Translations under genes and position numbers: made by a program
Part shown: positions 1-6,685 of the stretch, piece by piece
Layout: each line of letters opens with the position of its first letter
Numbering within the stretch: the first letter of the stretch is position 1
NCBI GenBank assembly: GCA_022567015.1
Contig: JADFHR010000063.1
Coordinates: 1-13,745 of the forward strand
Length of the DNA stretch: 13,745 bases
Reading direction: 5' to 3'
Source of the DNA: Pseudomonadota bacterium
GTDB taxonomy: Bacteria > Pseudomonadota > Alphaproteobacteria > Rhodospirillales > 2-02-FULL-58-16
The notes under the pieces: model-generated
Told to the model about the DNA's origin: nothing
Databases searched by the model: none
What the model saw: the letters and a program-made list of their open reading frames with translations, nothing else

Positions 1-219
1 GGCTCGTCGGGCAGGAGGAAAGTTGCAGGCGATGCGGTGCATCGTCAAAACTTTTCGACGCCCTCCGACGGGCCGCATACGCGACCGCAACGGCGGCTTA
101 CCAAGGCTTTCGGACGGCGTCGCGCACCCTTCGCGATGCCCCGCATCGCCACAGCGCACGCTTAGGGCCGAAAACCTTGGTAAGCCGTCTCTATGGGTCA
201 TGATCAGCGATCCTTGGTA
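1..219. repeat. Palindrome-rich non-genic stretch downstream of lepB
   Basis: No known gene was recognised here. The stretch holds a long inverted repeat, with arms at 94-113 and 168-187 (20 bp, one mismatch) separated by 54 bases. Inside that loop lies a perfect small palindrome, GCGATGC-ccc-GCATCGC (133-149). A near-copy of it, GCGATGC-ggt-GCATCGT, sits at 29-45 outside the large repeat. On the minus strand an open frame starts with ATG at 201, has an AAGGA nine bases upstream, and runs about 67 codons off the window edge. Its translation matches no family I know and is arginine-rich, as expected of GC-rich noncoding DNA. The structure suggests a dispersed palindromic (REP/BIME-like) element rather than a gene. 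A role in transcript stability or termination after lepB is possible, but there is no T-run for an intrinsic terminator. Confidence 0.5.
94..187. repeat. Long inverted repeat, 20-bp arms
   Basis: The left arm (94-113) reads CGGCTTACCAAGGCTTTCGG and the right arm (168-187) is its reverse complement with one mismatch. The 54-base loop contains its own 7-bp perfect hairpin at 133-149. The right arm begins about 33 bases past the lepB stop in the lepB direction of transcription. No run of T follows either arm, so an ordinary intrinsic terminator is unlikely. Confidence 0.7.
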
Positions 220-954
220 TTACCCGATACCCTCGAACATGCGGTCAAAACGGACCGATTGGGCCCACTTCCAGAACTTCCACCCGGCGCCGTCGACGGA
301 AAAGAAAAGGAATTCGGCGCGTCCGACAAGGTTTTCCGCCGGCACGAACCCGATGAACCGGCTGTCCAGGGAATTGTCGCGGTTGTCCCCCATGGCGAAA
401 TAATGGCCCTCGGGCACGGTGTACACCTTGGTGTTGTCGGAAGGGCCGTGATCCCCGTTCTCTTCCAGGATGGCGTGGCTGCGTCCGTTGGGCAGGGTCT
501 CGATGAATCGGCGGATGCGCCGGATGTTGCCGAAGGCGTCGCGGACGATGAAGTCGTCGACCCGTTCGCGTTTCACGGCCTGGCCGTTGATGTGCAGTAT
601 GCCGTTCACCACCTGGATCCTGTCCCCGGGAAGGCCGACGATTCGTTTGATGTAGTCGGTCTTGTTGTCGGTGGGAAGCTTGAAGACGGCCACGTCGCCG
701 CGCTCCACATCGGGTTCGCTAAAGAATATCCGCCCCGGTATCAGCGGCAGGCTGAAGGGCAACGAATATCTGCTGTAGCCATACGAGAACTTGGAGACAA
801 ACAGATAATCGCCCACCAGAAGAGTCGGAATCATCGATCCGGAGGGGATGTTGAAGGGCTCGTAGGCCGCGGTCCTGACGACGACGGCGATGAGCACCGC
901 ATAGACCACCGTGGTAATTGTTTCCCGGAGCCCACTATACTTTTTTCGTTTCAT
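220..954 (-). CDS. lepB: Signal peptidase I (leader peptidase)
   Basis: This type I signal peptidase cleaves Sec and Tat signal peptides on the periplasmic face of the inner membrane. The protein has 244 residues. One hydrophobic anchor lies at about 13-30, followed by box B with the catalytic serine (PSGSM, Ser40). The general-base lysine is Lys103 in YIKRIVGLPGD, and box E is GDNRDNSLDSR at 189-199. A single N-terminal anchor and this length are usual for alphaproteobacterial LepB; the E. coli protein is longer and has two anchors. The ATG at 954 places the short positive stretch MKRKK before the anchor. Shine-Dalgarno pairing is weak. It follows acpS on the same strand after 124 bases, the usual alphaproteobacterial order. 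The gene normally next, rnc, is not seen. Identification is secure. Confidence 0.97.
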   Translation of the reverse strand: MKRKKYSGLRETITTVVYAVLIAVVVRTAAYEPFNIPSGSMIPTLLVGDYLFVSKFSYGYSRYSLPFSLPLIPGRIFFSEPDVERGDVAVFKLPTDNKTDYIKRIVGLPGDRIQVVNGILHINGQAVKRERVDDFIVRDAFGNIRRIRRFIETLPNGRSHAILEENGDHGPSDNTKVYTVPEGHYFAMGDNRDNSLDSRFIGFVPAENLVGRAEFLFFSVDGAGWKFWKWAQSVRFDRMFEGIG

Positions 955-1002
955 TAAGATAACCGTATAACCTATTGTGTTTAAGTAAGATTTGGCGTTA
1001 CA

Positions 1003-1036
1003 CCACGTTCCGTGGGCTGGCAGATCAAGCCAGCCC
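1003..1036 (-). other. Hairpins in the acpS-lepB intergenic region
   Basis: Two perfect inverted repeats lie side by side in the 124-base gap between acpS and lepB. One is GGGCTGGC (1014-1021) with GCCAGCCC (1029-1036) and a 7-base loop. The other is CCACG-ttc-CGTGG (1003-1015), which overlaps the first stem by two bases. Read on the minus strand there is no following T-run, so an intrinsic terminator is doubtful. The hairpins could stabilise or process the acpS-lepB transcript, or form a lepB leader. No function is demonstrated. Confidence 0.4.
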
Positions 1037-1078
1037 GCGCCACCCCTGTCAAGGCGCTTGCCCGGCGGCCGCCATGGA

Positions 1079-1480
1079 TTACGCCGCAGGCACGGCCGAA
1101 ATCACGACCATCGCCTGGGCCATGGGATATTCGTCGCTCAGGGTCACGTCGACCTGGGCCTTCATGCCGGGGGGGGTCAAGGCATCCAGTCGCTTTCGGG
1201 CGCCGCCGGTGAGGACCATCAGCGGTTTGCCGCTGGGCAGGTCCTCGACGGCCATGTCGCGCCAGTAGACGCCCTGGCGGAGCCCCGTGCCCAGGGCCTT
1301 GGCGCAGGCTTCCTTGGCCGCGTAGCGCTGGGCAAATGCCGCCGCCGGGTTCACCCGCCCGTAAGCCCGGGCGCGTTCGGTTTCGGTGAAGATGCGGGCG
1401 ACGAAGCGCTCTCCGAACCGCTTCAGGGTGCGCTCGATGCGGCGGATGTCCAGGAGGTCGGTGCCGATGCCGATGATCAT
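1079..1480 (-). CDS. acpS: Holo-[acyl-carrier-protein] synthase
   Basis: AcpS transfers the 4'-phosphopantetheine group from coenzyme A to a serine of apo-ACP, activating it for fatty acid synthesis in the cytoplasm. The start is placed at ATG 1480, which gives 133 residues beginning MIIGIGTDLLDIRRIE. The open frame continues 16 codons upstream, but the family normally starts at this point. The two family signatures are present: GTDLLDIRR with the metal ligand Asp8, and RYAAKEACAKALGTG (52-66) with metal ligand Glu57. It follows pdxJ on the same strand after 28 bases, the classic pdxJ-acpS pair, and precedes lepB. Length is normal for the family. Confidence 0.95.
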   Translation of the reverse strand: MIIGIGTDLLDIRRIERTLKRFGERFVARIFTETERARAYGRVNPAAAFAQRYAAKEACAKALGTGLRQGVYWRDMAVEDLPSGKPLMVLTGGARKRLDALTPPGMKAQVDVTLSDEYPMAQAMVVISAVPAA

Positions 1481-1508
1481 TGTGCGGGGCCCTGTTTCTT
1501 CGCCGGGC

Positions 1509-2264
1509 TCATGCGGAAGGGGCGCCAACGGCCTCGGCGCGGGTCCTGTCCATGAGCGCCCGCATGCGCTTGATGCTGCTTTCCAGGCCGCCGAAGATGG
1601 CCTCGCCGATCAGGAAATGGCCGATGTTGAGCTCGACGATGGTGGAGATGGCCACGATCGGCACCACGGACTCGTAGGTCAGGCCGTGGCCGGCGTGGCA
1701 TTCCAGGCCCACGGTCTCGGCATGGGCGGCGGCCTCGACGATGCGGGCGAGCTCGCGCTCGCGCGCGCCGCCGTCCGCCTCGCAGTAGGCGCCGGTATGC
1801 AGCTCGACCACCGGCGCCCCAAGCTCCACGGCGGCATCCAACTGCACAAGGTCGGGTTCGACGAAGAAGGAAACGCGGATTCCCGCCGCCCTTAGCGCGT
1901 CGACGAAGGGCGCCAGATGGGCGCGTCCGGCGACCACGTCGAGGCCGCCCTCGGTGGTGCGTTCCTGGCGCTTTTCGGGAACGATGCAGGCCGCATGGGG
2001 CCTGTGGCGCAGGGCGATGTCGAGCATTTCCCGGGTGGCCGCCATTTCCAGGTTCAGGGGAACCTCGATCTCTTCGCTGAGCCGCGTGATGTCGTGATCG
2101 GAGATGTGGCGGCGGTCTTCGCGCAGGTGCGCCGTGATGCCGTCGGCGCCCGCCCCGACCGCCAGCCTGGCGGCGCGCACCGGATCCGGGTGGCGGCCGT
2201 CGCGGGCATTTCGGATGGTCGCCACGTGATCGATGTTCACGCCCAGGCGCAGGGTGCGTTTCAT
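1509..2264 (-). CDS. pdxJ: Pyridoxine 5'-phosphate synthase
   Basis: PdxJ condenses 3-amino-2-oxopropyl phosphate with 1-deoxy-D-xylulose 5-phosphate to make pyridoxine 5'-phosphate, the ring-forming step of the DXP-dependent vitamin B6 pathway. The start at ATG 2264 gives 251 residues beginning MKRTLRLGVNIDHVATIRNA. Seen motifs are NIDHVATIRNAR (10-21), ITAHLREDRRHI (43-54) with active-site His46, Arg48 and His53, NLEMA (71-75) with Glu73, a VVELHTGAYCEA segment, and a later ECHAGHGL segment with its conserved histidine. Its ATG overlaps the stop of the upstream DUF2062 gene as ATGA (2261-2264), so translation is probably coupled. The frame is open for 57 further codons upstream, but that stretch is the upstream gene in another frame. 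acpS follows after 28 bases. Confidence 0.96.
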   Translation of the reverse strand: MKRTLRLGVNIDHVATIRNARDGRHPDPVRAARLAVGAGADGITAHLREDRRHISDHDITRLSEEIEVPLNLEMAATREMLDIALRHRPHAACIVPEKRQERTTEGGLDVVAGRAHLAPFVDALRAAGIRVSFFVEPDLVQLDAAVELGAPVVELHTGAYCEADGGARERELARIVEAAAHAETVGLECHAGHGLTYESVVPIVAISTIVELNIGHFLIGEAIFGGLESSIKRMRALMDRTRAEAVGAPSA

Positions 2265-2869
2265 CGTTGGCTCTCCATCTCCTTCGCCTGACGCCGCAGT
2301 CGCCGGCGGTCGCGGCGGGCCCGGCGGCGTCTCTGATGGCTCGCGATCACGGGCTTCAACGGCACATAGAAGGCGAGCCACATGACAAGGGCCGTCGGGA
2401 TGCCGCCCGCCAACATCGGCAAAAAGACGGGCCACGCCGTTTCGAACAGGTAGCCCGCATCCAGGCGCAGCACCGCTTCCAGCATTTTCCCGAAAAGGCC
2501 GATGAAATCCAGATTTTCCGTAGCGTGGCCGCCCGTGCCGACGCCCATCCAGTGTCCGAGCTCATAAATCCAAACCCAAATGAAGGGAAACGTCCATGGG
2601 TTCCCGACCACCGTGCCGATGGCCGAGGAGATGATGTTGGTCCGGATACTCCAGGCGAGCAGCGCCGCGAGAACGATATGCAGGCCGACGAAGGGCGTGA
2701 ACGAAATGGCGGCGCCGCAGGCGAACCCTCCGGCAATGGCGTAGGGCGTGCCCGGAAGACGTGCGACCCGGTGGAGGATGTACTTCGCCGAGCGTTCCCA
2801 CCCCGAGCGCGGCCATAGGAATTCCCGCAACCGCCCGGGCACGGACATCTTGAGTCTGCGCCGAAACAT
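2261..2869 (-). CDS. DUF2062 family membrane protein
   Basis: This is a small integral membrane protein of the DUF2062 family, whose function is not established. I start it at ATG 2869 (202 residues, beginning MFRRRLKMSVPGRLREFLWP) because alphaproteobacterial members typically begin with this basic stretch followed by a W-P-R motif. An upstream in-frame ATG at 2914 would add 15 residues. The hallmark segments are the glycine-rich hydrophobic stretch with FACGAAISFTPFVGLH (about 49-64) and GNPWTFPFIW (about 89-98). Likely membrane segments are at about 44-73, 77-103 and 144-171. The C-terminus is very arginine-rich (about 178-194) and probably cytoplasmic. Its stop overlaps the pdxJ start by four bases. 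It lies 89 bases after the (p)ppGpp synthetase gene on the same strand. Confidence 0.88.
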   Translation of the reverse strand: MFRRRLKMSVPGRLREFLWPRSGWERSAKYILHRVARLPGTPYAIAGGFACGAAISFTPFVGLHIVLAALLAWSIRTNIISSAIGTVVGNPWTFPFIWVWIYELGHWMGVGTGGHATENLDFIGLFGKMLEAVLRLDAGYLFETAWPVFLPMLAGGIPTALVMWLAFYVPLKPVIASHQRRRRARRDRRRLRRQAKEMESQR

Positions 2870-2958
2870 GGGGCGAATATAAGGCAATCCGCGGCTCGCG
2901 GAGAAGGGAATCACGTCGCGTCGTTCAGGGGTTGGTATTACCAGGATCGGGGGAATCG

Positions 2959-5115
2959 CTAGCCCCGTGCCCGTTCCACCGAGTTGATGACAGGGGTGGC
3001 CCTGAGCGCCGCGATGATGTTGGTCAGGTGCTTCACATCGCGGACCTCGATATCGATCACCATGTCGAAAAACTCGCGCGAACGCTCGGTGATCTTGAGG
3101 TTGCTGATGTTGCCTTCGTTCTTGGCGATCACCGTGGACAGGTTTCCCAGGCTGCCCGGCTCGTTGAGGACCGTCAGGTAAACCCGGGCCACATGGACAT
3201 CGAGGGAGTCGCTGTCCATCTCCCAGGCGACGTCAAGCCAGCGCTCGGGCGTTTCCGCTTGGCTTTCAAGGGTCTCGCAGTCGATCGTGTGGATGGTCAC
3301 CCCCTTTCCCGTGGTGACGATGCCGACGATGCGATCGCCCGGCAGCGGATAGCAGCACATGGCGAAATGCATCGCCATGCCGGGGATGAGGCCCTTGATG
3401 GGTATGGCGGCGCCCTTGCCCTTCTTTTTCGCCTTGCGGGTTCGGGCGCTGGCCAAGGGCACCACCTTTTCGTCCTTGCCCTTCTTTTTCCTGGTGCCGG
3501 GAAAGACGGCCTCCACCACGTCGCGGCCGGTGTGATGGCCGGCGCCCACATCGGCGCACAGGTCATCCGCGTCGCCCATCTTGAACACCTTCAGAACCCC
3601 CTCCAGGGCCTTGTTCGAGAACTCGTATCCCTCTTCACGGAACGCCCGGTCAAGAATGGCGCGCCCCAACTGCACGTACTGGTCGCGCTCTTTGGAGCGG
3701 ATGAAGCGGCGGATGCGCGAGCGCGCCTTGCCGGTGACCACGAAACGCTCCCAGGTGGGCGACGGCGTCTGCGCCTTCGAGGTGATGATCTCCACCTGGT
3801 CGCCGTTCCCGAGTTGGGTGCGCAGGGGCATCATGCGCCCGTTGATCTTGGCGCCGACGCAATTGTCCCCGACTTCGGAGTGGACGGCGTAGGCAAAGTC
3901 GACCGCGGTCGCCCCCCGCGGCAGGTTGATCAGGTCGCCCCTGGGCGTGAAGCAGAACACCTGGTCCCGGAACATCTCCAGCTTGGTGTGTTCGAGGAAT
4001 TCCTCGGGTCCCGCGGCGGTTTCCAGGATGTCCAGAAGCTCCCGTATCCAGCGGTATTGGCGCCCGTCCGTCCTGCCTGCGCCCTGCTTGTAGATCCAGT
4101 GCGCGGCGACGCCGTGTTCCGCGACCTCGTGCATCTCGCGGGTGCGGATCTGCATTTCGATGCGCTGCCGTTCGGGCCCGAACACGCCCGTATGCAGGGA
4201 GCGGTAGCCGTTGGGTTTGGGCGTGCTGATGTAATCCTTGAAGCGATCCGGGACCACCGCGTAGGCGCTGTGGACCACACCCAGCGTTCGGTAACACTCC
4301 TCCACGGAGTCGACGATCACGCGGAAACCCATGATGTCCGAGAGCCGCTCGAAGCCCACTTCCTGGTGCCACATCTTGCGCCACACCGAGTACGGCGTCT
4401 TCTCGCGCCCCACCACCGCGGCCTTGATCCCGGCTTCGGCCAGGGTGGCCCCCAGTTGCGTGATGATGCGCGCCACCAGGTCGCCGCCCTGTTTACGCAG
4501 GAAATCCAGGCGTGCCAGGATGGAATCGCGGACATCGGGGTTGATCTCGGCGAAGGCCAGGTCCTCGAGCTCGTTTTTCATTTCCTGCATGCCGATGCGC
4601 TCGGCCAGCGGCGCATAGATGTCCATGGTCTCGGTGGCGATCCGCCGCCGCTTCTCAGGCTCTTCGATGTGGTGAAGGGTGCGCATGTTGTGCAGGCGGT
4701 CGGCCAGTTTGACCAGCAGGACCCGGATGTCTTCGGACATGGCCAGGACCAGCTTGCGGAAGTTCTCGGCCTGGGTCGCGTGGTCCGACTGCAGCTCGAT
4801 GCGGGTCAGCTTGGTGACGCCGTTCACCAGGCGCGCCACCTCCTTGCCGAAGTGGTGTTCGATGTCCTCCAGGGTGGCCGGGGTGTCCTCGATGGTGTCG
4901 TGGAGGAGCGCCGTGACGATGGATGCGGAGTCCAGCTTATACTTGGTCAGAATCCCCGCCACCTCCAGGGGATGGGAGAAATAGGGATCGCCCGAGGCCC
5001 GCTTCTGCACGCCGTGGGCCTTCATGGCGAAAACATAGGCGCGGTTAAGGGCGTCCTCGTCGGCGCCTGGATCGTACGCCTTGACCTGTTCGAGCAATTC
5101 GAACTGCCGGATCAT
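2959..5115 (-). CDS. Bifunctional (p)ppGpp synthetase/hydrolase (Rel/SpoT type)
   Basis: This long RelA/SpoT homologue (718 residues) makes and degrades the alarmone (p)ppGpp that drives the stringent response. The hydrolase HD domain looks intact: His48, His72-Asp73 in LLHDTIEDT, Glu76-Asp77, and Asp139 in KLADRLHNMR. The synthetase also looks intact: Arg237, Lys239, Ser243 and Lys247 of the R-K-S-K signature, Asp269, RFKD (291-294), NGYRSLHT and Glu320 in EMQIRT. RFKD rather than an acidic EXDD motif is typical of bifunctional enzymes. A TGS domain (about 383-445), a conserved-cysteine region with Cys587-Cys588, and a C-terminal ACT domain (about 643-715) follow. A lysine-rich stretch at 542-568 lies before the cysteine region. 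Alphaproteobacteria usually have one such enzyme, named rel, relA, spoT or rsh, so I give no symbol. rpoZ lies 90 bases upstream. Confidence 0.96.
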   Translation of the reverse strand: MIRQFELLEQVKAYDPGADEDALNRAYVFAMKAHGVQKRASGDPYFSHPLEVAGILTKYKLDSASIVTALLHDTIEDTPATLEDIEHHFGKEVARLVNGVTKLTRIELQSDHATQAENFRKLVLAMSEDIRVLLVKLADRLHNMRTLHHIEEPEKRRRIATETMDIYAPLAERIGMQEMKNELEDLAFAEINPDVRDSILARLDFLRKQGGDLVARIITQLGATLAEAGIKAAVVGREKTPYSVWRKMWHQEVGFERLSDIMGFRVIVDSVEECYRTLGVVHSAYAVVPDRFKDYISTPKPNGYRSLHTGVFGPERQRIEMQIRTREMHEVAEHGVAAHWIYKQGAGRTDGRQYRWIRELLDILETAAGPEEFLEHTKLEMFRDQVFCFTPRGDLINLPRGATAVDFAYAVHSEVGDNCVGAKINGRMMPLRTQLGNGDQVEIITSKAQTPSPTWERFVVTGKARSRIRRFIRSKERDQYVQLGRAILDRAFREEGYEFSNKALEGVLKVFKMGDADDLCADVGAGHHTGRDVVEAVFPGTRKKKGKDEKVVPLASARTRKAKKKGKGAAIPIKGLIPGMAMHFAMCCYPLPGDRIVGIVTTGKGVTIHTIDCETLESQAETPERWLDVAWEMDSDSLDVHVARVYLTVLNEPGSLGNLSTVIAKNEGNISNLKITERSREFFDMVIDIEVRDVKHLTNIIAALRATPVINSVERARG

Positions 5116-5170
5116 GTCCGCCCCTGCCGTCCATCAACCGATACACAGGGGCCGGGCGACAGGCAACGGG

Positions 5171-5201
5171 GTGCGGCGCGGCCCTCGGTGCGCCGCCGCA
5201 C
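5171..5201 (-). other. Hairpin just after the rpoZ stop
   Basis: GTGCGGCG (5171-5178) and CGCCGCAC (5194-5201) form a perfect 8-bp stem with a 15-base loop. On the minus strand the stem begins five bases past the rpoZ stop and precedes the (p)ppGpp synthetase start by about 55 bases. No T-run follows, so it is more likely a partial attenuator, processing site or chance GC-rich pairing than a terminator. It could set the ratio between omega and the synthetase. Confidence 0.35.
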
Positions 5202-5205
5202 GGCC

Positions 5206-5769
5206 TCAGGCCTCCTTGGGCTCCGTCCTTTCCTCGCCGGCGCCCGTGGGGGCCTCCTTGGGCTCCGTCCTTTCCTCGCCGGCGCCCGTGGGGGCCTCCT
5301 TGGGCTCCGTCCTTTCCTCGCCGGCGCCCATGGGGGCCTCCCCAGCGACGTTCTCCGACGGCGCCTCCGGCTGGATACCTTCGTCTTCTTTCACGGCGTC
5401 GGCGTCGTCCTCGAAGGCCATGCCGGCATGGGGGATGTCCACCGCCGGCGGCGCCGGCGGCGCCGGCGTCTCGCCGGTTTCCACGATGGCCGCCTGCTGG
5501 ACGGCGATGAGGTCGACATCGTCCTCTTCGGGTTCGTCCATCTCGACGTGTTTCTGCAGGCTCTTGATGAGCCCCTCCCTGAGATCATCGAGGTCGATGG
5601 TCTCATCGGCGATTTCGCGCAGGGCGACCACCGGGTTCTTGTCGTTGTCGCGGTCGAGGGTCAGTTCCGCGCCGGCCGCAATGCTGCGTGCCCGCTGCGC
5701 GGCCATCATGACCAGCTCAAAGCGGTTTGGAATCTTGGTTACACAGTCTTCAACCGTTACTCGGGCCAT
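5206..5769 (-). CDS. rpoZ: RNA polymerase omega subunit with a repeated C-terminal tail
   Basis: Omega binds the beta-prime subunit, helps RNA polymerase assemble, and in many bacteria forms part of a ppGpp site. The core, residues 1 to about 60, is canonical: MARVTVEDCVTKIPNRFELV, then AAQRAR, then NPVVALREIADE. The protein is 187 residues, clearly longer than the roughly 90-130 usual in this class. The excess is an acidic, proline- and alanine-rich tail ending in three copies of APTGAGEERTEPKE (the copy nearest the core has Met for Thr). A GGAG lies eight bases before ATG 5769. The (p)ppGpp synthetase follows after 90 bases, a common alphaproteobacterial pair, so both are probably made from one promoter at about 5816-5844. 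Core identity is sure. The role of the tail is unknown; a disordered region is inferred. Confidence 0.95.
   Translation of the reverse strand: MARVTVEDCVTKIPNRFELVMMAAQRARSIAAGAELTLDRDNDKNPVVALREIADETIDLDDLREGLIKSLQKHVEMDEPEEDDVDLIAVQQAAIVETGETPAPPAPPAVDIPHAGMAFEDDADAVKEDEGIQPEAPSENVAGEAPMGAGEERTEPKEAPTGAGEERTEPKEAPTGAGEERTEPKEA
5209..5334 (-). repeat. Three tandem 42-bp repeats in the end of rpoZ
   Basis: The units are 5209-5250, 5251-5292 and 5293-5334. They differ at a single base (g in the first two, a in the third), which changes Thr to Met. Each unit encodes 14 residues, so gain or loss of a unit keeps the frame. Near-identity at the DNA level suggests recent duplication or continuing slippage. 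Confidence 0.95.
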
Positions 5770-5815
5770 TGCGACGTCTCCAAAGACGGTGAAAGGACGC
5801 TGGAAAAGCGCAAGT

Positions 5816-5844
5816 TATATATGTTGCACAGCAACATAAGGCAA
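5816..5844 (-). promoter_or_regulatory. Predicted rpoZ promoter with palindromic spacer
   Basis: On the minus strand a -35-like TTGCCT (5844-5839) and a -10-like TATATA (5821-5816) are separated by exactly 17 bases. The expected start of transcription is about 40 bases before the rpoZ ATG. The spacer carries a perfect palindrome, ATGTTGC-aca-GCAACAT (5821-5837), whose last base overlaps the -10. Its position would suit an operator that blocks RNA polymerase, but no regulator can be named. This AT-rich stretch contrasts with the GC-rich repeat next to it. Confidence 0.6.
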
Positions 5845-5873
5845 GACGTTTAGGCGGAGAATCGACCCCAATC

Positions 5874-5940
5874 GGCCCCCGGGGGGACACGGGGGGTGTC
5901 CCCCCGGTAACGAAATGCGGGGGACGCCCCCGCGGCCCCC
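5874..5940 (+). repeat. GC-rich palindromic repeat, copy A
   Basis: This single copy lies between the folK stop and the rpoZ promoter. It contains a 12-bp perfect hairpin, CCGGGGGGACAC with GTGTCCCCCCGG, then the spacer taacgaaat. A second hairpin, GCGGGGG-acg-CCCCCGC, follows, and the unit ends in GGCCCCC. The same unit occurs as tandem pairs at 7323-7454 and 9273-9399, all in this orientation. In the folK direction it lies about 40 bases beyond the stop, so it may also act as a transcript-end structure. Confidence 0.9.
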
Positions 5941-5981
5941 GCCGGCTTTCGACGCCGGGCCGTTCCCACGCAATCGCGCCG

Positions 5982-6548
5982 TCAGCCCCGGCGCTTGGCG
6001 CTCGCGGGGGGTGTCGGCGCCCCGTCCATGGGTTCGGCGACCTGGCCCGGCGGCAGGGCGGCAATGAGGTCCCCGACACCCAGGCCGGAAACCGGATGGC
6101 GCCACCCGGGCGCCAGTTCCCTCAGCGGCAGCAGGACAAAGGCGCGTTCATGCATGCGGGGATGAGGCACCAGAACCCCGTCGGCGAGACCGGTCACCAG
6201 GTCGCCGAAGGCGAGAAGATCGAGGTCGAGGATGCGCGGCGCGTTGGGCTCGCGGCGCCGGCGCCCGAATTGGGCCTCGATCCCGAGCAGGAGTTCCAGC
6301 AACCCGGCCGGCGTCGACGCCGAGGCCACCTGTGCCACGCCGTTCACGTACCAGGGCTGCCGGGACACCGGCATCGGGGCGCTTCGGTACCAGCGCGAGC
6401 GCCCCACGATTTCGAGTCCCGCCTCGGTCATGGCGGTGAGCGCGGCCTCGCAGGTGCTCCGCGGCGGACCGTGGCGGGGGCTGGGCAGGTTGGCGCCTAT
6501 GCCGATGAAAATCAAAGCGTTTTTGTCCGATTCTTTGCTTGCGCCCAT
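5982..6548 (-). CDS. folK: 2-amino-4-hydroxy-6-hydroxymethyldihydropteridine diphosphokinase (HPPK)
   Basis: FolK moves pyrophosphate from ATP to 6-hydroxymethyl-7,8-dihydropterin in folate synthesis. The protein has 188 residues. The N-terminal strand FIGIGANLPSP (14-24) opens the ferredoxin-like fold. Near 65-70 is QPWYVNG. The signature RRREPNAPRILDLDLLAFGD (97-116) holds the magnesium ligands Asp108 and Asp110. VPHPRMHERAFVLLPLREL (127-145) is the usual C-terminal motif. The last 20 residues are a loose proline- and alanine-rich tail. ATG 6548 is the annotated start; about ten residues precede the first strand, slightly more than needed. It is transcribed away from the NYN gene, with 137 bases between, and toward rpoZ. 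A repeat copy and the rpoZ promoter separate it from rpoZ, so it may be its own unit. Confidence 0.93.
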   Translation of the reverse strand: MGASKESDKNALIFIGIGANLPSPRHGPPRSTCEAALTAMTEAGLEIVGRSRWYRSAPMPVSRQPWYVNGVAQVASASTPAGLLELLLGIEAQFGRRRREPNAPRILDLDLLAFGDLVTGLADGVLVPHPRMHERAFVLLPLRELAPGWRHPVSGLGVGDLIAALPPGQVAEPMDGAPTPPASAKRRG

Positions 6549-6685
6549 GCGTTGATAACCTTACCTATTGGGGGTATGGCGTTTTCGCCGCCCGTGGCGC
6601 CCGGGCAACCCCAATTACGTGGCGCCGCCATTCCGAACCGATCGATATAGTGGGCACAAGCATATGAAGAAAAAGGACTTTACCG

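Noticed and set aside
2932..5853. 973-codon open frame on the plus strand
   Set aside because: It is exactly antisense to the (p)ppGpp synthetase and rpoZ. Such mirror frames are common in high-GC DNA, and its product has no recognisable domain.
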